A DNA stretch of 41,833 nucleotides from Verrucomicrobiota bacterium (GTDB lineage: Bacteria > Verrucomicrobiota > Verrucomicrobiia > Limisphaerales > UBA9464). A program made the position numbers and the translations under genes. The notes beneath the pieces were generated by a model that saw only the letters and a program-made list of their open reading frames with translations, had not been told where the DNA came from and searched no databases. Of this stretch, positions 1-8,595 are shown piece after piece. Within the stretch, counting starts at the first letter, position 1. Every line of letters begins with the position of its first letter. The stretch lies in assembly GCA_016871805.1 (NCBI GenBank), contig VHCG01000036.1, forward strand, positions 1 through 41,833, in the 5' to 3' direction.

Positions 1-138
1 CTGAGGATCTGCTGCCGGATGCTCGAGATCTTCCTACCGGCCCTCGTGGCGGTGACCCTCCAGGACAAGTCCGCCGAGGAGTCGGTCGCCCTCGCCGAAA
101 AGGAATTCGAGGCAGCGCTCAACGCCACACGGAGCTGA
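1..138 (+). CDS. C-terminal end of an unidentified protein (cut by the window edge)
   Basis: The first frame is open from base 1 to a TGA at 136-138 and gives 45 residues. They end in an amphipathic, Glu/Ala-rich helix (SAEESVALAEKEFEAALNA), which looks like a genuine protein C-terminus. The style recalls C-terminal helices of periplasmic solute-binding proteins, but this is only a resemblance and no catalytic motif is present. A minus-strand open frame over the same bases (34-234) has a less protein-like composition, so I prefer the plus strand. It would converge on the helicase gene that ends at 247, leaving 108 bases between the two stops. Confidence 0.4.
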   Translation: MRICCRMLEIFLPALVAVTLQDKSAEESVALAEKEFEAALNATRS

Positions 139-246
139 GCGGGGATGGGGCTGCGTCAGGGCGGGTTGGGATCCCGCCGAACAATTCTCAATACCTTGCA
201 GAAACTCAGCTGATCCGAACGCCGCCACAGGCATCTCGGAGCCCGT

Positions 247-3200
247 TTATTCAGCATCTAAGAGGATATCTCCAATTAGGAACAAACGAGCCAGACGATT
301 TGGAACTGGCTGTGAAAGTTTCCAGACAATGGTTATAGGACGATCTCCATGCCAACTCTCGAAATTTAATTCACCGCAGTAGTAGAAGGGGGCCTTTTTG
401 GATCTGATTTTTTTGGATGGCCGGACGAATAGGTGAATTTTAAAACCTTCTCTAACGTGATTAAACAACATCTGCCCATGCTTTGACGACTGAGATGTTC
501 GATTCTGACTTTTCCACTGGAACAGCGTGTCGCTCAGGAACTTGTCCTCATAGCTGTGAGAATCTGGAAGATCACCCTTTTCCAATGTAACTAAAAGGAT
601 TGCGCATTTGCTGCTCGCCGGAACAAAACCAACGTTCCAGATTGCCTCTGAAAAAGTGAATCCAAACAATTTAGGGATTTGATCCCGATGGTAAGTATCC
701 CAAAGAATCGGCTCTGAATTAAATTTCTCATTAGCCCGATCTACCGGCTGCATTCGATAAATATCACCCGCCGGTTCAAACATAACAGAGAAACTGGTCC
801 CCGCCCGTCCGGCATCAGGTCCAAACCAATCCGAGAGGACCTGACCCAAAACATTCTTTTGCACACCCGGCTCCCTCGCTTCTTGGATCAAATCGTCCGA
901 GACATTGACCTCAATTCTCCGGCCTTCGGCGTTAACCTCGATCCACCCACGCGGAATCCAAGGCGTTTGTTCCCGATTGGATAGCAGGATGATTAGATTC
1001 CCCTCTTCGCTCGAAACTTTGCCCCTGAATTGCCCCTCAACGATTTCGGATATTCCATCGCGATTAAGATATTCCGCTAAACGCCAATCGGCCAATTCAC
1101 GGACTAACTCTTGGAATGGCACCCTGTATTCAGGCGTAATACTGAGTCTCGTGCTGAAACGTTTGTCGGCGTCGTCAAAAAAAAACCTCCTCTCAGCCTC
1201 GCCCCGTCCCGTCCAAGCACGAATTGGGTTATCCTCAAGCAATCGGATCAAATCCGCCTGCTTCAACAGCGCTTGCCCCACATCGTGACGCAGCTTCGCA
1301 GACCTTTCGGAGAGTCTCCTGAAAGCATTGGCAAGAGTATCGATGGAAATTGAACCCGGCAGGGCGTCCTCATTCAGGAGGGCCAAGATCACCAGAATTT
1401 TGAAACTCTTGGTCATCCGAGTGGTTTCCATCTCAATCAAGAACTCAATTCCTTGGTCTAGTACCTCACGAAAGACAGGAGACGCATCTCCCATCTCCTG
1501 CACATACCGAAACCAGGAGCCGTGAGATTGCCTTAAAGCCCTGGGCGTAAACCCGGCATGGAACAGCTCCAACGCAGTAGGTCTCTGCCCGTGTCGCTCA
1601 CGAAAGTCCAAATAGAAGGAATTGAGAGCCTCACCGTTCGCGGGTGACCGGAGCAAAGACCGTAGAATATCGATGGCTTTCAGGTCGTAAGTAACCTCGC
1701 AGCCCGGAGGCAAATCAGCTCGGTTTGCTAAAAGAAGGTTCAATGCTTCCTCGATATGCCGGTCTCCGTCCTTTATATTCAAGAGTGCACGAGGTTTGTT
1801 CAGGAAGGTTCGGTGGTTACCAATGTAATCGATCACCGCGAGGTGGGGCTTGTCGTCAGACTTCCGCAGCCCTCGACCGAATTGCTGCATCCACAGGATT
1901 ACCGATTCAGTGGGACGAAGCATCATTACCGTATCGATGCTGGGGATATCGACACCTTCGTTGAACATGTCGACGGCACAGACGATATCGATTTCACCAG
2001 CCTCCAGAGCCTCAAGGGATGCTGTTCGAGGGGCGGAGTTTTCCCCCGAATGAACCGATACGGAGCGGCATCCATGTCGACTGAAGAAATCGGCCATGAA
2101 GTCGCTGTGCCGCTGGGAACAGCAGAATGCGATCGTCCTTCTGCCGGCCCGTTCACGGTACTGCTCGAGAGCGTTTAGCGCCCGTTTTTCGGTCGCCACT
2201 GCGCGCGTCAACTCGACCTCATCAAAACGGTTATTGCGCCACGGGATGTTTTGGTAATCCACCTCGGGGGGAACGCCGAAATACTGAAAGGGAACCAACA
2301 ACCCTTCACGAATGCCCCGCGAGACGTCACACCGGAACACCAAGTTTTCCTGACACAACCCAAGTAGGTCACCGCCATCAGTGCGCTCAGGTGTTGCGGT
2401 CAAACCTAAGAGGAACTTGGGGGTGAAGTGCGTGATCAGATTGCGATACGTAGCTGCAGCGGCGTGGTGAAACTCATCAACGACGATATAGTCAAATCGA
2501 TCTGGACGGAAGGCTTTGAGGTGAGATTGACGGCCAAGGGTCTGGATCGATGCAAAAAGCACCTCCGCATCCGGTATTTTTTCGGTGCCCGTATAACGAC
2601 CAAGCAATGCCGTCGGCCGGATTTTTCGAAATGTTCGCAGAGCCTGAGTCAAAATCTCCTCACGATGTGCAACGAATAGGACACGCCCGAATTCCGGACG
2701 ATGACTATCAAAGGCACTCAACCAAGTCTTTCCCAGACCAGTCGCCAACACGACCAAACCTGCAGAGTTCCCAGCAAGACGTGTGTTCTGCAACGCTTCC
2801 AAAGCCTCCTTTTGAATGGAATGCGGCTCTGGAACTGTTTCTACCACGGTCCTGTCTGTGATCAAAATTTCACTGGACCGTTTCGGTGGCCGACGTCTCT
2901 CACGATATTCTCGAATCCAGTCAGTTGTTACCGGCTGGGTTGATGGGTGTTGGAAAAGTTGATCAAACGTCTCCTGCACCTGAGCGATGCCCTTGGGGTC
3001 AGCCGATGGGGGCACTCTATAATTCCACTCGATCCCTTCCCGGAGCGCGGATGCACTGAGATTCGAGCTCCCAATCACCGCGATGGAAGTGCCATCGACG
3101 AAGTGAAAAAGATACCCTTTCGGATGAAAACTAATCCTGTCTGCCTCGAACACTCGAAGATCGAGATTACCCCCTAGATCCAATAAGCCCAGCAACGCCT

Positions 3201-3828
3201 CGGGCTCGGTTATATCGAGGTAGTCACCCGCCAAGATTCGAACCTTGCCACCACGCTCCAGCAGCTCTCGAAGGTGTTCCTGTACCAGCACAAGCCCCCC
3301 GGTTCGGACGAATGCCACGCAGAGATCTGCCGCCGCGGCTCGGTCGATATAGGCCAAAATGTGGGGAAGCAGCGGATCTTCGCCGCTGCCGCGAATGAGT
3401 GAACGATGATGTGGCACCTCGGCTAGAATTTGTCCGGCAGCCACGGGTTGACGGAGGTAGTTCCCTTTCGAGGGTATTACGTTCCGAACACCACCTCGAG
3501 GATCCGGGAGATCACCCGAGTATCTCGGAATGACGTGGATATGGAGGTGGAAAACGGTTTGACCAGCGGTCTCTCCGACATTGATCCCGATATTGAATCC
3601 CGCAGGCGCATGGCGATCGGTAATAACTTGCCGGGCCATCTCAATCCCTTTCAACAAACCCACCTGCTCTTCCGGTGTGGCGTCAAACCATGTGGGGATG
3701 TGTCTGCGAGGGATGACAAGCAAATGCCCTGGTGAAACTGGAAACGCATCCCACAGGCCGATGAGCTGGTCGTTCTCGAAAGCAATTCGAGACCGTTCGG
3801 GCTGACAAAAAAGGCAGGCGCTAGACAT
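247..3828 (-). CDS. HIT - PLD nuclease - DEAD/DEAH helicase - DUF3427 multidomain protein
   Basis: A 1193-residue protein starting at ATG 3828. Residues 1-125 form a HIT nucleotide-hydrolase/transferase domain with the histidine triad HLHIH at 94-98. Residues about 150-300 resemble a phospholipase-D-type nuclease, with HPKGYLF at 235-241 and GSSNLSASA after it, i.e. one HKD-like half-site. A superfamily 2 helicase core follows: Walker A ATGLGKT at 362-368, DEFH at 451-454, LGLTATPERTDG (motif III) and QQFGRGLRK (motif VI). The remaining C-terminal third matches what I know of DUF3427 helicase tails. Such proteins usually act on DNA, and PLD plus helicase is the architecture of the NgoAVII/CglI type of NTP-dependent restriction enzyme, here in one chain with an extra HIT domain. 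The SprT-like gene ends only 9 bases upstream, so the two are probably co-transcribed. The gene is visibly more AT-rich than the rest of the window, suggesting acquisition. The defence role is inference. Confidence 0.9.
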   Translation of the reverse strand: MSSACLFCQPERSRIAFENDQLIGLWDAFPVSPGHLLVIPRRHIPTWFDATPEEQVGLLKGIEMARQVITDRHAPAGFNIGINVGETAGQTVFHLHIHVIPRYSGDLPDPRGGVRNVIPSKGNYLRQPVAAGQILAEVPHHRSLIRGSGEDPLLPHILAYIDRAAAADLCVAFVRTGGLVLVQEHLRELLERGGKVRILAGDYLDITEPEALLGLLDLGGNLDLRVFEADRISFHPKGYLFHFVDGTSIAVIGSSNLSASALREGIEWNYRVPPSADPKGIAQVQETFDQLFQHPSTQPVTTDWIREYRERRRPPKRSSEILITDRTVVETVPEPHSIQKEALEALQNTRLAGNSAGLVVLATGLGKTWLSAFDSHRPEFGRVLFVAHREEILTQALRTFRKIRPTALLGRYTGTEKIPDAEVLFASIQTLGRQSHLKAFRPDRFDYIVVDEFHHAAAATYRNLITHFTPKFLLGLTATPERTDGGDLLGLCQENLVFRCDVSRGIREGLLVPFQYFGVPPEVDYQNIPWRNNRFDEVELTRAVATEKRALNALEQYRERAGRRTIAFCCSQRHSDFMADFFSRHGCRSVSVHSGENSAPRTASLEALEAGEIDIVCAVDMFNEGVDIPSIDTVMMLRPTESVILWMQQFGRGLRKSDDKPHLAVIDYIGNHRTFLNKPRALLNIKDGDRHIEEALNLLLANRADLPPGCEVTYDLKAIDILRSLLRSPANGEALNSFYLDFRERHGQRPTALELFHAGFTPRALRQSHGSWFRYVQEMGDASPVFREVLDQGIEFLIEMETTRMTKSFKILVILALLNEDALPGSISIDTLANAFRRLSERSAKLRHDVGQALLKQADLIRLLEDNPIRAWTGRGEAERRFFFDDADKRFSTRLSITPEYRVPFQELVRELADWRLAEYLNRDGISEIVEGQFRGKVSSEEGNLIILLSNREQTPWIPRGWIEVNAEGRRIEVNVSDDLIQEAREPGVQKNVLGQVLSDWFGPDAGRAGTSFSVMFEPAGDIYRMQPVDRANEKFNSEPILWDTYHRDQIPKLFGFTFSEAIWNVGFVPASSKCAILLVTLEKGDLPDSHSYEDKFLSDTLFQWKSQNRTSQSSKHGQMLFNHVREGFKIHLFVRPSKKIRSKKAPFYYCGELNFESWHGDRPITIVWKLSQPVPNRLARLFLIGDILLDAE

Positions 3829-3837
3829 GGGTGCGGT

Positions 3838-4335
3838 TCAATCAAACGGTAGGTGCCGGAGGGGTTGAGGACCCCGGCCGGACTCGCAAAAACTGCAGTG
3901 CAATCGGGAGCTCTTTCGACGAACAAAGAAATCGACCTGGCAGACTGGGCATCGATACCGGTGGCGAGAAATCAGAGGCGGATCATGGGGAATTGGTGGG
4001 AGGGATTGATGGTCCAGCTTGGTGGTCGGTTGATATCCAGCTCGACGAATCAAAGCGCACCACTCAGGCCCATGTGGCTTCGGTTCCGATCCGTGGATCA
4101 GGTACACTGCCACATGGGCAGCCTCGTGACATAACACCTCAATTAGGAAACCTCCGGGCGCATTCTGAAGCCGCGAGTTCAGCCGGATGACCCCAGTCGC
4201 AGGGCGGACTCTGCCAAGCGATTTCTTGAGCCGGGTCGAGAAGCTGATCGCAACAATCTCAGCAAGTTGCGGCGCCCTCCAGAGCTCAGCCCATTGGGCC
4301 AGCATGCGAGCGGGGTTTAGCGGATGTCTAAACAC
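3838..4335 (-). CDS. SprT-like zinc metalloprotease
   Basis: A 165-residue protein. The metalloprotease motif HEAAH is at 70-74, with a probable third ligand in PHGPEWCAL (His88), and a C-terminal zinc ribbon has Cys pairs at 129/132 and 147/150. This is the layout of SprT/SPRTN-like proteases, whose eukaryotic members degrade proteins crosslinked to DNA. The start at 4335 is GTG; an ATG ten codons later (4305) is an alternative. The gene ends 9 bases before the HIT-PLD-helicase starts, so they form a two-gene unit. That pairing suggests the protease removes protein from DNA handled by the helicase/nuclease, which is inference. Base composition is AT-richer than neighbouring DNA, like its partner. 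Confidence 0.85.
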   Translation of the reverse strand: MFRHPLNPARMLAQWAELWRAPQLAEIVAISFSTRLKKSLGRVRPATGVIRLNSRLQNAPGGFLIEVLCHEAAHVAVYLIHGSEPKPHGPEWCALIRRAGYQPTTKLDHQSLPPIPHDPPLISRHRYRCPVCQVDFFVRRKSSRLHCSFCESGRGPQPLRHLPFD

Positions 4336-4559
4336 AAATTCTTAGCGGGCGAGTGGCCCACTGGTCCGAAATTTGGATGCAGAAAAGCTACCCTTCCGCA
4401 GCCAACGCTCCAAGCATCCAAGCTATAAAATAGGGGAAAGAAGCACTGATTGTTCCGATTGAGTCTTTGCTCATCGGGGTCATGTCCAGGGAACCTTCGG
4501 TCTCCAAGAAAAACAAATTTGGCAACCTTGCAGGGGAAAACGCTCCGAAAACCATGGAT

Positions 4560-4712
4560 TCAGAGATCGGCCCAATAACGAGCCGCCGGGTCCTTCTCGA
4601 CCGAGAGCGCGATCCGGAAGCGGGCGGCGCCGGAAGGCTCCTCGACCGAGGAGAAGCCCTCCCCCAGCCCGCCGGGACCCGCAAAGAGATCGATGACCGG
4701 GATGCCGCTCAT
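4560..4712 (-). pseudogene. N-terminal remnant of a C5 DNA cytosine methyltransferase
   Basis: A 50-codon frame from ATG 4712 to TGA 4560 reads MSGIPVIDLFAGPGGLGEGF, then a FRIALSVEKDPAARYWADL tail. IDLFAGPGGLGEGF is motif I (AdoMet-binding FxGxG) of Dcm-type DNA cytosine-5 methyltransferases, and IALSVEKDPAA is the next conserved strand (motif II region). The family normally runs 300-450 residues; here the homology stops after about 45 residues and no PCQ, ENV or target-recognition region follows. Bases 4336-4559 hold no further methyltransferase sequence in any minus frame; a 55-codon frame there (4388-4555) resembles nothing I know. The remnant lies on the same strand and upstream of the SprT/helicase pair, consistent with a former modification gene of that module. 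Confidence 0.8.
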
Positions 4713-4794
4713 GGATGTCTCATCGGCCGGAACCCTGTCTGCTGTCGCGTTGCACCGTCGTCGTCACCGGTGGGAATCGAATCGGATCGGGTCG

Positions 4795-4821
4795 CAACCC
4801 TCAACCCTCAACCCTCAACCC
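4795..4821. repeat. Heptamer tandem repeat (CAACCCT x about 4)
   Basis: Three and six-sevenths uninterrupted copies of CAACCCT stand just before the left end of the first hairpin-rich repeat. A simple slippage-type repeat with no visible function. Confidence 0.8.
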
Positions 4822-4842
4822 GGGGTTTTCCGGAGGACGAGC

Positions 4843-5237
4843 GGACTCACACGGTGACGCGGAGTCGCGGAGGAAAGGCGGGGAGATCAGGACAGAGGCG
4901 ATGCCGGTAGGGCTGTGCTCCGCCATGGGCCTATCTCGATCCAACGCGCGTCGTGCACCCGTGAAGGGGGACAGGGGCGTCTGCGGCGTCAGAGGATCCC
5001 AGCTGGAACACGAGGTGGGTCAACCCCTCGCGGATCAGATGGGGACGCCACGGAGGCCGTCCCTACCGGGGTGGGCGCTCTCGCGCCCAATGATGCAGGG
5101 CACTGCATCACCCACCCCTCGAGGCCTTCGGCCTCGGCCATGTCATTCCACGGTAGGCCCGGGGTCTGGTGCCCTATCCTGTTCCTCGTTCCTCCTCCGC
5201 GTTCCCCCTCCGCGCTTCCGCGTCACCGTGTGAGTCC
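4843..5237 (+). repeat. Hairpin-rich interspersed repeat with terminal inverted repeats, copy A (full length)
   Basis: The element starts GGACTCACACGGTGACGCGG(A) at 4843 and ends in its exact reverse complement at 5237, a perfect inverted repeat of at least 21 bases. Within it three hairpins follow one another: GGGCGC/GCGCCC (5073-5088), TGATGCA/TGCATCA (5091-5110) and CGAGGCC/GGCCTCG with a TTC loop (5120-5136). Closely similar copies lie at 6359-6654 (right end lost) and 29639-30034 (full length), and a core copy is at 16399-16552. No open frame is shared convincingly, so it looks like a non-autonomous MITE-like element or structured intergenic repeat. The stretch 4713-5254 contains no gene that I can support. 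Confidence 0.85.
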
Positions 5238-5254
5238 CCGTCCTCTCCGCCGGA

Positions 5255-6268
5255 TCACTGCGGCCGCCTGCCGATCGCCTCGAGAAACGCCGCACCGCTC
5301 GGAGCCATCAGCACCAGCCGATGCCACTCCCGGAGCCGGTCGGCGTCGTCGACCGTCTCGAGGTGCCGGTTCCATGACGGTTCCCAGTCCGTGAACCTGG
5401 CCGCGACCAAGGCCTTCAGCGCCTCGATCCATCCATCGCGCAGCCCGTCTCGTCGGCCTTCCTGTCGGCCTTCCTGTCGACCTTCCTGTCGGCCCTCCTC
5501 AGCGGCTTTGTGGAGGGCGTAGCGTTCAAAACACGTCAGGTAGGTCCGGGGGATCTCTGCTTCGATCTGTTGCAGAGCCTTGATCAAACGCTCCTCTTCC
5601 ACCGCTGGCAATGGGATCGACCACTCAATCACCCGCGTCAAGGCCAGCCCCTTCGCCGCGCTGTACCCCTTGGCCTCCAGCATCCGGACCAGCCGACGGA
5701 TCAACGCCAGCTTCACCACGCGTCGGGCCGACGGATCCTCCCGATGCCGGCGTGCGATCCGCTCCGCCAGGATCACGAAGCCCACCGGGTTCAGGTCCGC
5801 CTCCAGCTCCGCATCCGTGAAGTCCGACAGCTTGCAGATCGGAAACCGGAACAGCACCCCCATGTCCCCGATCCCGGTCTCCAAACGGCCCGGTCGCCAC
5901 TCCGGATCCGGATCCGCCAGCACCGCCAGACTGAGGACCGGTCGCCGGAACCTCCGGACCAAGGCCACATGGTAGAAGGGCATTCGGTACGAGAACTCCG
6001 AATCCACCGTGCTCTGCACCTCCACGTGGATGAGGATCCAACCCAGGGTCCCGCTCTTGAGATGCACCTCTGCCAGGATGTCGACGAACTGCCGGGGTCG
6101 GGGGGAATCACCCAGCATCTCGCGCAGCTCTTTGTCGAGGAAACGGACCGGCTGGGTCCAGTCGACGACCCCGGCGACCTCGGAATAGAACCGATCGAGA
6201 CACTCCGGGAAGAACTCCTGGAAGGTCTCCTTCCAGATCGCATCAGAGTCCGGTCCCGGTGGTTGCAT
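5255..6268 (-). CDS. Rpn-like PD-(D/E)XK nuclease / transposase-family protein
   Basis: A 337-residue protein from ATG 6268. The N-terminal half carries the PD-(D/E)XK core of the Rpn / PDDEXK transposase-like family: FVDILAEVHL with Asp63, then ILIHVEVQSTVD with Glu83 and Gln85 (EVQ in place of ExK, as is common in this family), then the YRMPFYHVAL segment. The C-terminal part is helical and contains an EGRQEGRQEGRQEGRRDG stretch around residues 258-280, typical of the charged tails in these proteins. E. coli RpnA-type members promote RecA-independent recombination and cut DNA; that role is assumed by family. The gene sits between repeat copies A and B, its stop 17 bases from copy A, and a scrap of a sister gene's 3' end adjoins copy C. 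It may therefore travel with the repeat. Confidence 0.85.
   Translation of the reverse strand: MQPPGPDSDAIWKETFQEFFPECLDRFYSEVAGVVDWTQPVRFLDKELREMLGDSPRPRQFVDILAEVHLKSGTLGWILIHVEVQSTVDSEFSYRMPFYHVALVRRFRRPVLSLAVLADPDPEWRPGRLETGIGDMGVLFRFPICKLSDFTDAELEADLNPVGFVILAERIARRHREDPSARRVVKLALIRRLVRMLEAKGYSAAKGLALTRVIEWSIPLPAVEEERLIKALQQIEAEIPRTYLTCFERYALHKAAEEGRQEGRQEGRQEGRRDGLRDGWIEALKALVAARFTDWEPSWNRHLETVDDADRLREWHRLVLMAPSGAAFLEAIGRRPQ
5454..5489. repeat. 12-bp in-frame tandem repeat inside the Rpn-like gene
   Basis: Three copies of CGGCCTTCCTGT (the third with one change, CGACCTTCCTGT) encode the EGRQ repeats on the minus strand. The 12-base unit keeps frame, so copy number can change by slippage without breaking the protein. 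Confidence 0.85.
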
Positions 6269-6358
6269 CCATCCAGTCTGGCAGGGGCGCAGGCCCCTCC
6301 ACCATCGCCAGATTTAGGGAGGGGATGAGGCTTGCGGACACAGGGAGGGGAAGAGAAG

Positions 6359-6654
6359 GGACTCACACGGTGACGCGGAGTCGCGGAGGAAAGGCGGGGG
6401 AGATCAGGACAGAGGCGATGCCGGCAGGGCTGGGCTTGGCCACGGGCCAATCCCAAGCCGCTGCCCCTGGCGCATCCATGAAGGGGGACAGGGGCGTCTG
6501 CGGCGTCAGAGGATCCCAGCTGGAACATGAGGTCGGTCAACCCCTCGCGGATCGGATGGGGACGCCACGGAGGCCGTCCCTACCGGGGTGGGCGCTCTCG
6601 CGCCCAATGATGCAGGGCGCTGCATCACCCACCCCTCGAGGCCTTCGGCCTCGG
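6359..6654 (+). repeat. Hairpin-rich interspersed repeat, copy B (right end missing)
   Basis: Same orientation and nearly the same sequence as copy A, from GGACTCACACGGTGACGCGG through the three hairpins, but similarity stops after GGCCTTCGGCCTCGG at about 6654. The next bases (about 6660-6695) again resemble a degenerate left end (CACATGGACGCGGAATCGCGG), as if a second element or rearrangement joined here. The gap between the Rpn-like gene and the NERD helicase (6269-6746) contains this repeat and no supported gene. Confidence 0.8.
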
Positions 6655-6746
6655 TAATCACACATGGACGCGGAATCGCGGAGGAACGCGGAAGGCGCAG
6701 TCCGGCGTTGCGCGGATGCGGGTCCTGGGGAACATCGGGTCATCCC

Positions 6747-8492
6747 ATGGCCCTGTTCATCCGGAAGCGTCCACCCGAACGCTGCCACAGCACCGAGGTG
6801 GAGGTCGCAGAATTCCTCGCGGAACTCGATGACGACTGGCTGATCCGCTGGGGATTCACCTATCGGGACAACCGGGGCAGCCCGCGGGAGGGGGACTTCC
6901 TCATCGCGGGTCCCCGGGGTGGCGTGCTCGTCCTCGAGGTCAAATCCGGCACGGTCTCCCTGAATCCCTACACGGGCCGCTGGAACACCCCGGATGGCGA
7001 CGATCCTCAGTTCCAGCTGGATGAGGAATGGTCGGACGTCCTGAGGTCCCTCGACCAGCAACGGGGCACCCGGCCTTCGGTTTTCGTGGGGCGCGCCCTG
7101 GGGACACCCCATCTCAGCCTGCCCCGGGGATCCGTGAACCATCATGGCATCCCCCGCGAATTCATCCTCGACCGCGGTGATCTCCGCCGTTTCGCGGCAG
7201 CTTGGGACGAGCGCATGCGGGACTGGGGCGCCGTCCATGGCCGGTCCGACCGCGAGGTGTTCGAGGAGGCATTCTGCCGGGATGCCACCCCCAGGGCGAT
7301 CCGCCACTTCGTCGACGACGTCGACCGGACGCTGATGCGACACACGGAGTCCGGGTACACACTGCTCGACCAGCTGGGGGCGAACCGGCGGTTCCTAGTG
7401 TCGGGGGGCGCAGGCACCGGAAAGACGTGGCTGGCCCTCGAGCTGGTCCGCCGGTGGTCGACCGAGCCGGGGCGCAAGGTCCTGCTTCTGGGGTACAATC
7501 TGGGATTCACCGCGGAGCTGAGGTCGCTCGTGGAGCGCATGGCCACCCAGAACCGGATCCGCGCCGGTTCGGTCGTCGTCCGGGCCTGGGAGGAACTGGT
7601 CCAGGAGAAAATCACGGAGGCGGGACTCCCCTATGAACCCCCGGATGAATCAGAGGCGAGACGACGGTTCTTCGAGGAACAGATCCCCGGACTCCTCGCC
7701 GATCTCCTCGTCGGGGAACATGTCGCACCACGGTTCGATGCCCTCGTCGTGGACGAGGCCCAGGATCATGACACGGAAGGTTCCGGGGGGACCCACCCCG
7801 GGACTTCCGGAAGCTGGTGGCCCGTCTACTTCCGCCTGTTGCGCAACGGCTCGGATGCTCCCGTGGCCGTCTTCCATGATGAGGCCCAGCGCCCCGCGTT
7901 CCGGGCGGGCCGATTCGAGGTGCCCTCGCTCCTCAGGACCTGGGGTGTCGAGCCGGTCCGCATCCATCTGGTCCAGTCGTTGCGATACACCCGCCAGATC
8001 CATGGATACCTGAGGGGACTGGAATCCGAACCGCTGCGCCCCCTGGTCGCAGGCCTGGGAAATGCCCCGTCGTGGACCCACGGGATCGAGGTCGAGCAGA
8101 TCGAGGCGACCGGAGCCGACACGCGGGATCGGGTGGCCGAGGTCGTCGAACGGTGGGTGGGTCAGGGCTGGGCCCGACCGGAACAGATCCTGATCCTGTC
8201 GAGGCGGGGAAGCCTCGCCCGGTCCGCGCTGGCGGGTGTGACCGGTCTGGCCGGGCATCCGCTCGTGGAGGACTTCCATCCACCCCGGGGCAGCCTCGGA
8301 TTCGGCTCCGTGAACCGGGCCAAGGGCCTGGACCGGCTGGCGGTGATCGTCATCGACTTCCCGCCCTGGGCGTCGATGCCCCAGTCCGAGCATGTGCCGT
8401 TCTTCCTCGGCGTGAGCCGGGCACGACAGCTCCTCGCGGTCGTGGGATCGGCAGCGGATTCGGTGGGCGACGGGTCGGGAGCCGAGAGCTGA
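6747..8492 (+). CDS. NERD-domain nuclease fused to UvrD/Rep-type superfamily 1 helicase
   Basis: A 581-residue protein from ATG 6747; the frame is open further upstream into the repeat, but homology begins here. Residues about 15-130 form a NERD (nuclease-related) domain: REGDFLIAG with Asp50 and VLVLEVKSG with Glu64 and Lys66, the D...ExK signature. An SF1 helicase follows: Walker A GGAGTGKT at 220-227, VVDEAQD (DEAQD at 336-340), VQSLRYTRQI and a C-terminal NRAKGLDRLAVIVID motif. The fusion suggests an ATP-driven enzyme that processes DNA ends or foreign DNA; this is inferred from the domains. A WYL-domain regulator follows on the same strand after a 103-base gap and may control it. Confidence 0.88.
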   Translation: MALFIRKRPPERCHSTEVEVAEFLAELDDDWLIRWGFTYRDNRGSPREGDFLIAGPRGGVLVLEVKSGTVSLNPYTGRWNTPDGDDPQFQLDEEWSDVLRSLDQQRGTRPSVFVGRALGTPHLSLPRGSVNHHGIPREFILDRGDLRRFAAAWDERMRDWGAVHGRSDREVFEEAFCRDATPRAIRHFVDDVDRTLMRHTESGYTLLDQLGANRRFLVSGGAGTGKTWLALELVRRWSTEPGRKVLLLGYNLGFTAELRSLVERMATQNRIRAGSVVVRAWEELVQEKITEAGLPYEPPDESEARRRFFEEQIPGLLADLLVGEHVAPRFDALVVDEAQDHDTEGSGGTHPGTSGSWWPVYFRLLRNGSDAPVAVFHDEAQRPAFRAGRFEVPSLLRTWGVEPVRIHLVQSLRYTRQIHGYLRGLESEPLRPLVAGLGNAPSWTHGIEVEQIEATGADTRDRVAEVVERWVGQGWARPEQILILSRRGSLARSALAGVTGLAGHPLVEDFHPPRGSLGFGSVNRAKGLDRLAVIVIDFPPWASMPQSEHVPFFLGVSRARQLLAVVGSAADSVGDGSGAES

Positions 8493-8595
8493 GGCCCGCC
8501 CGCTTTGTCCCCGCCACGGGAGCCCCGCCCGCCACAATTCGGTCAACAGGGATGACACCGGGTCGGTTTTTGGGGACCCTCAAGTCGTCCCACCC

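Noticed and set aside
34..234. A 66-codon minus-strand frame at the left edge
   Set aside because: The overlapping plus-strand frame looks like a real protein C-terminus; this one shows no motif.
4843..5237. Repeat copies as CRISPR or as small protein genes
   Set aside because: Copies are dispersed, about 395 bases long and end in inverted repeats, with no spacer array; short frames inside are not shared in frame between copies.
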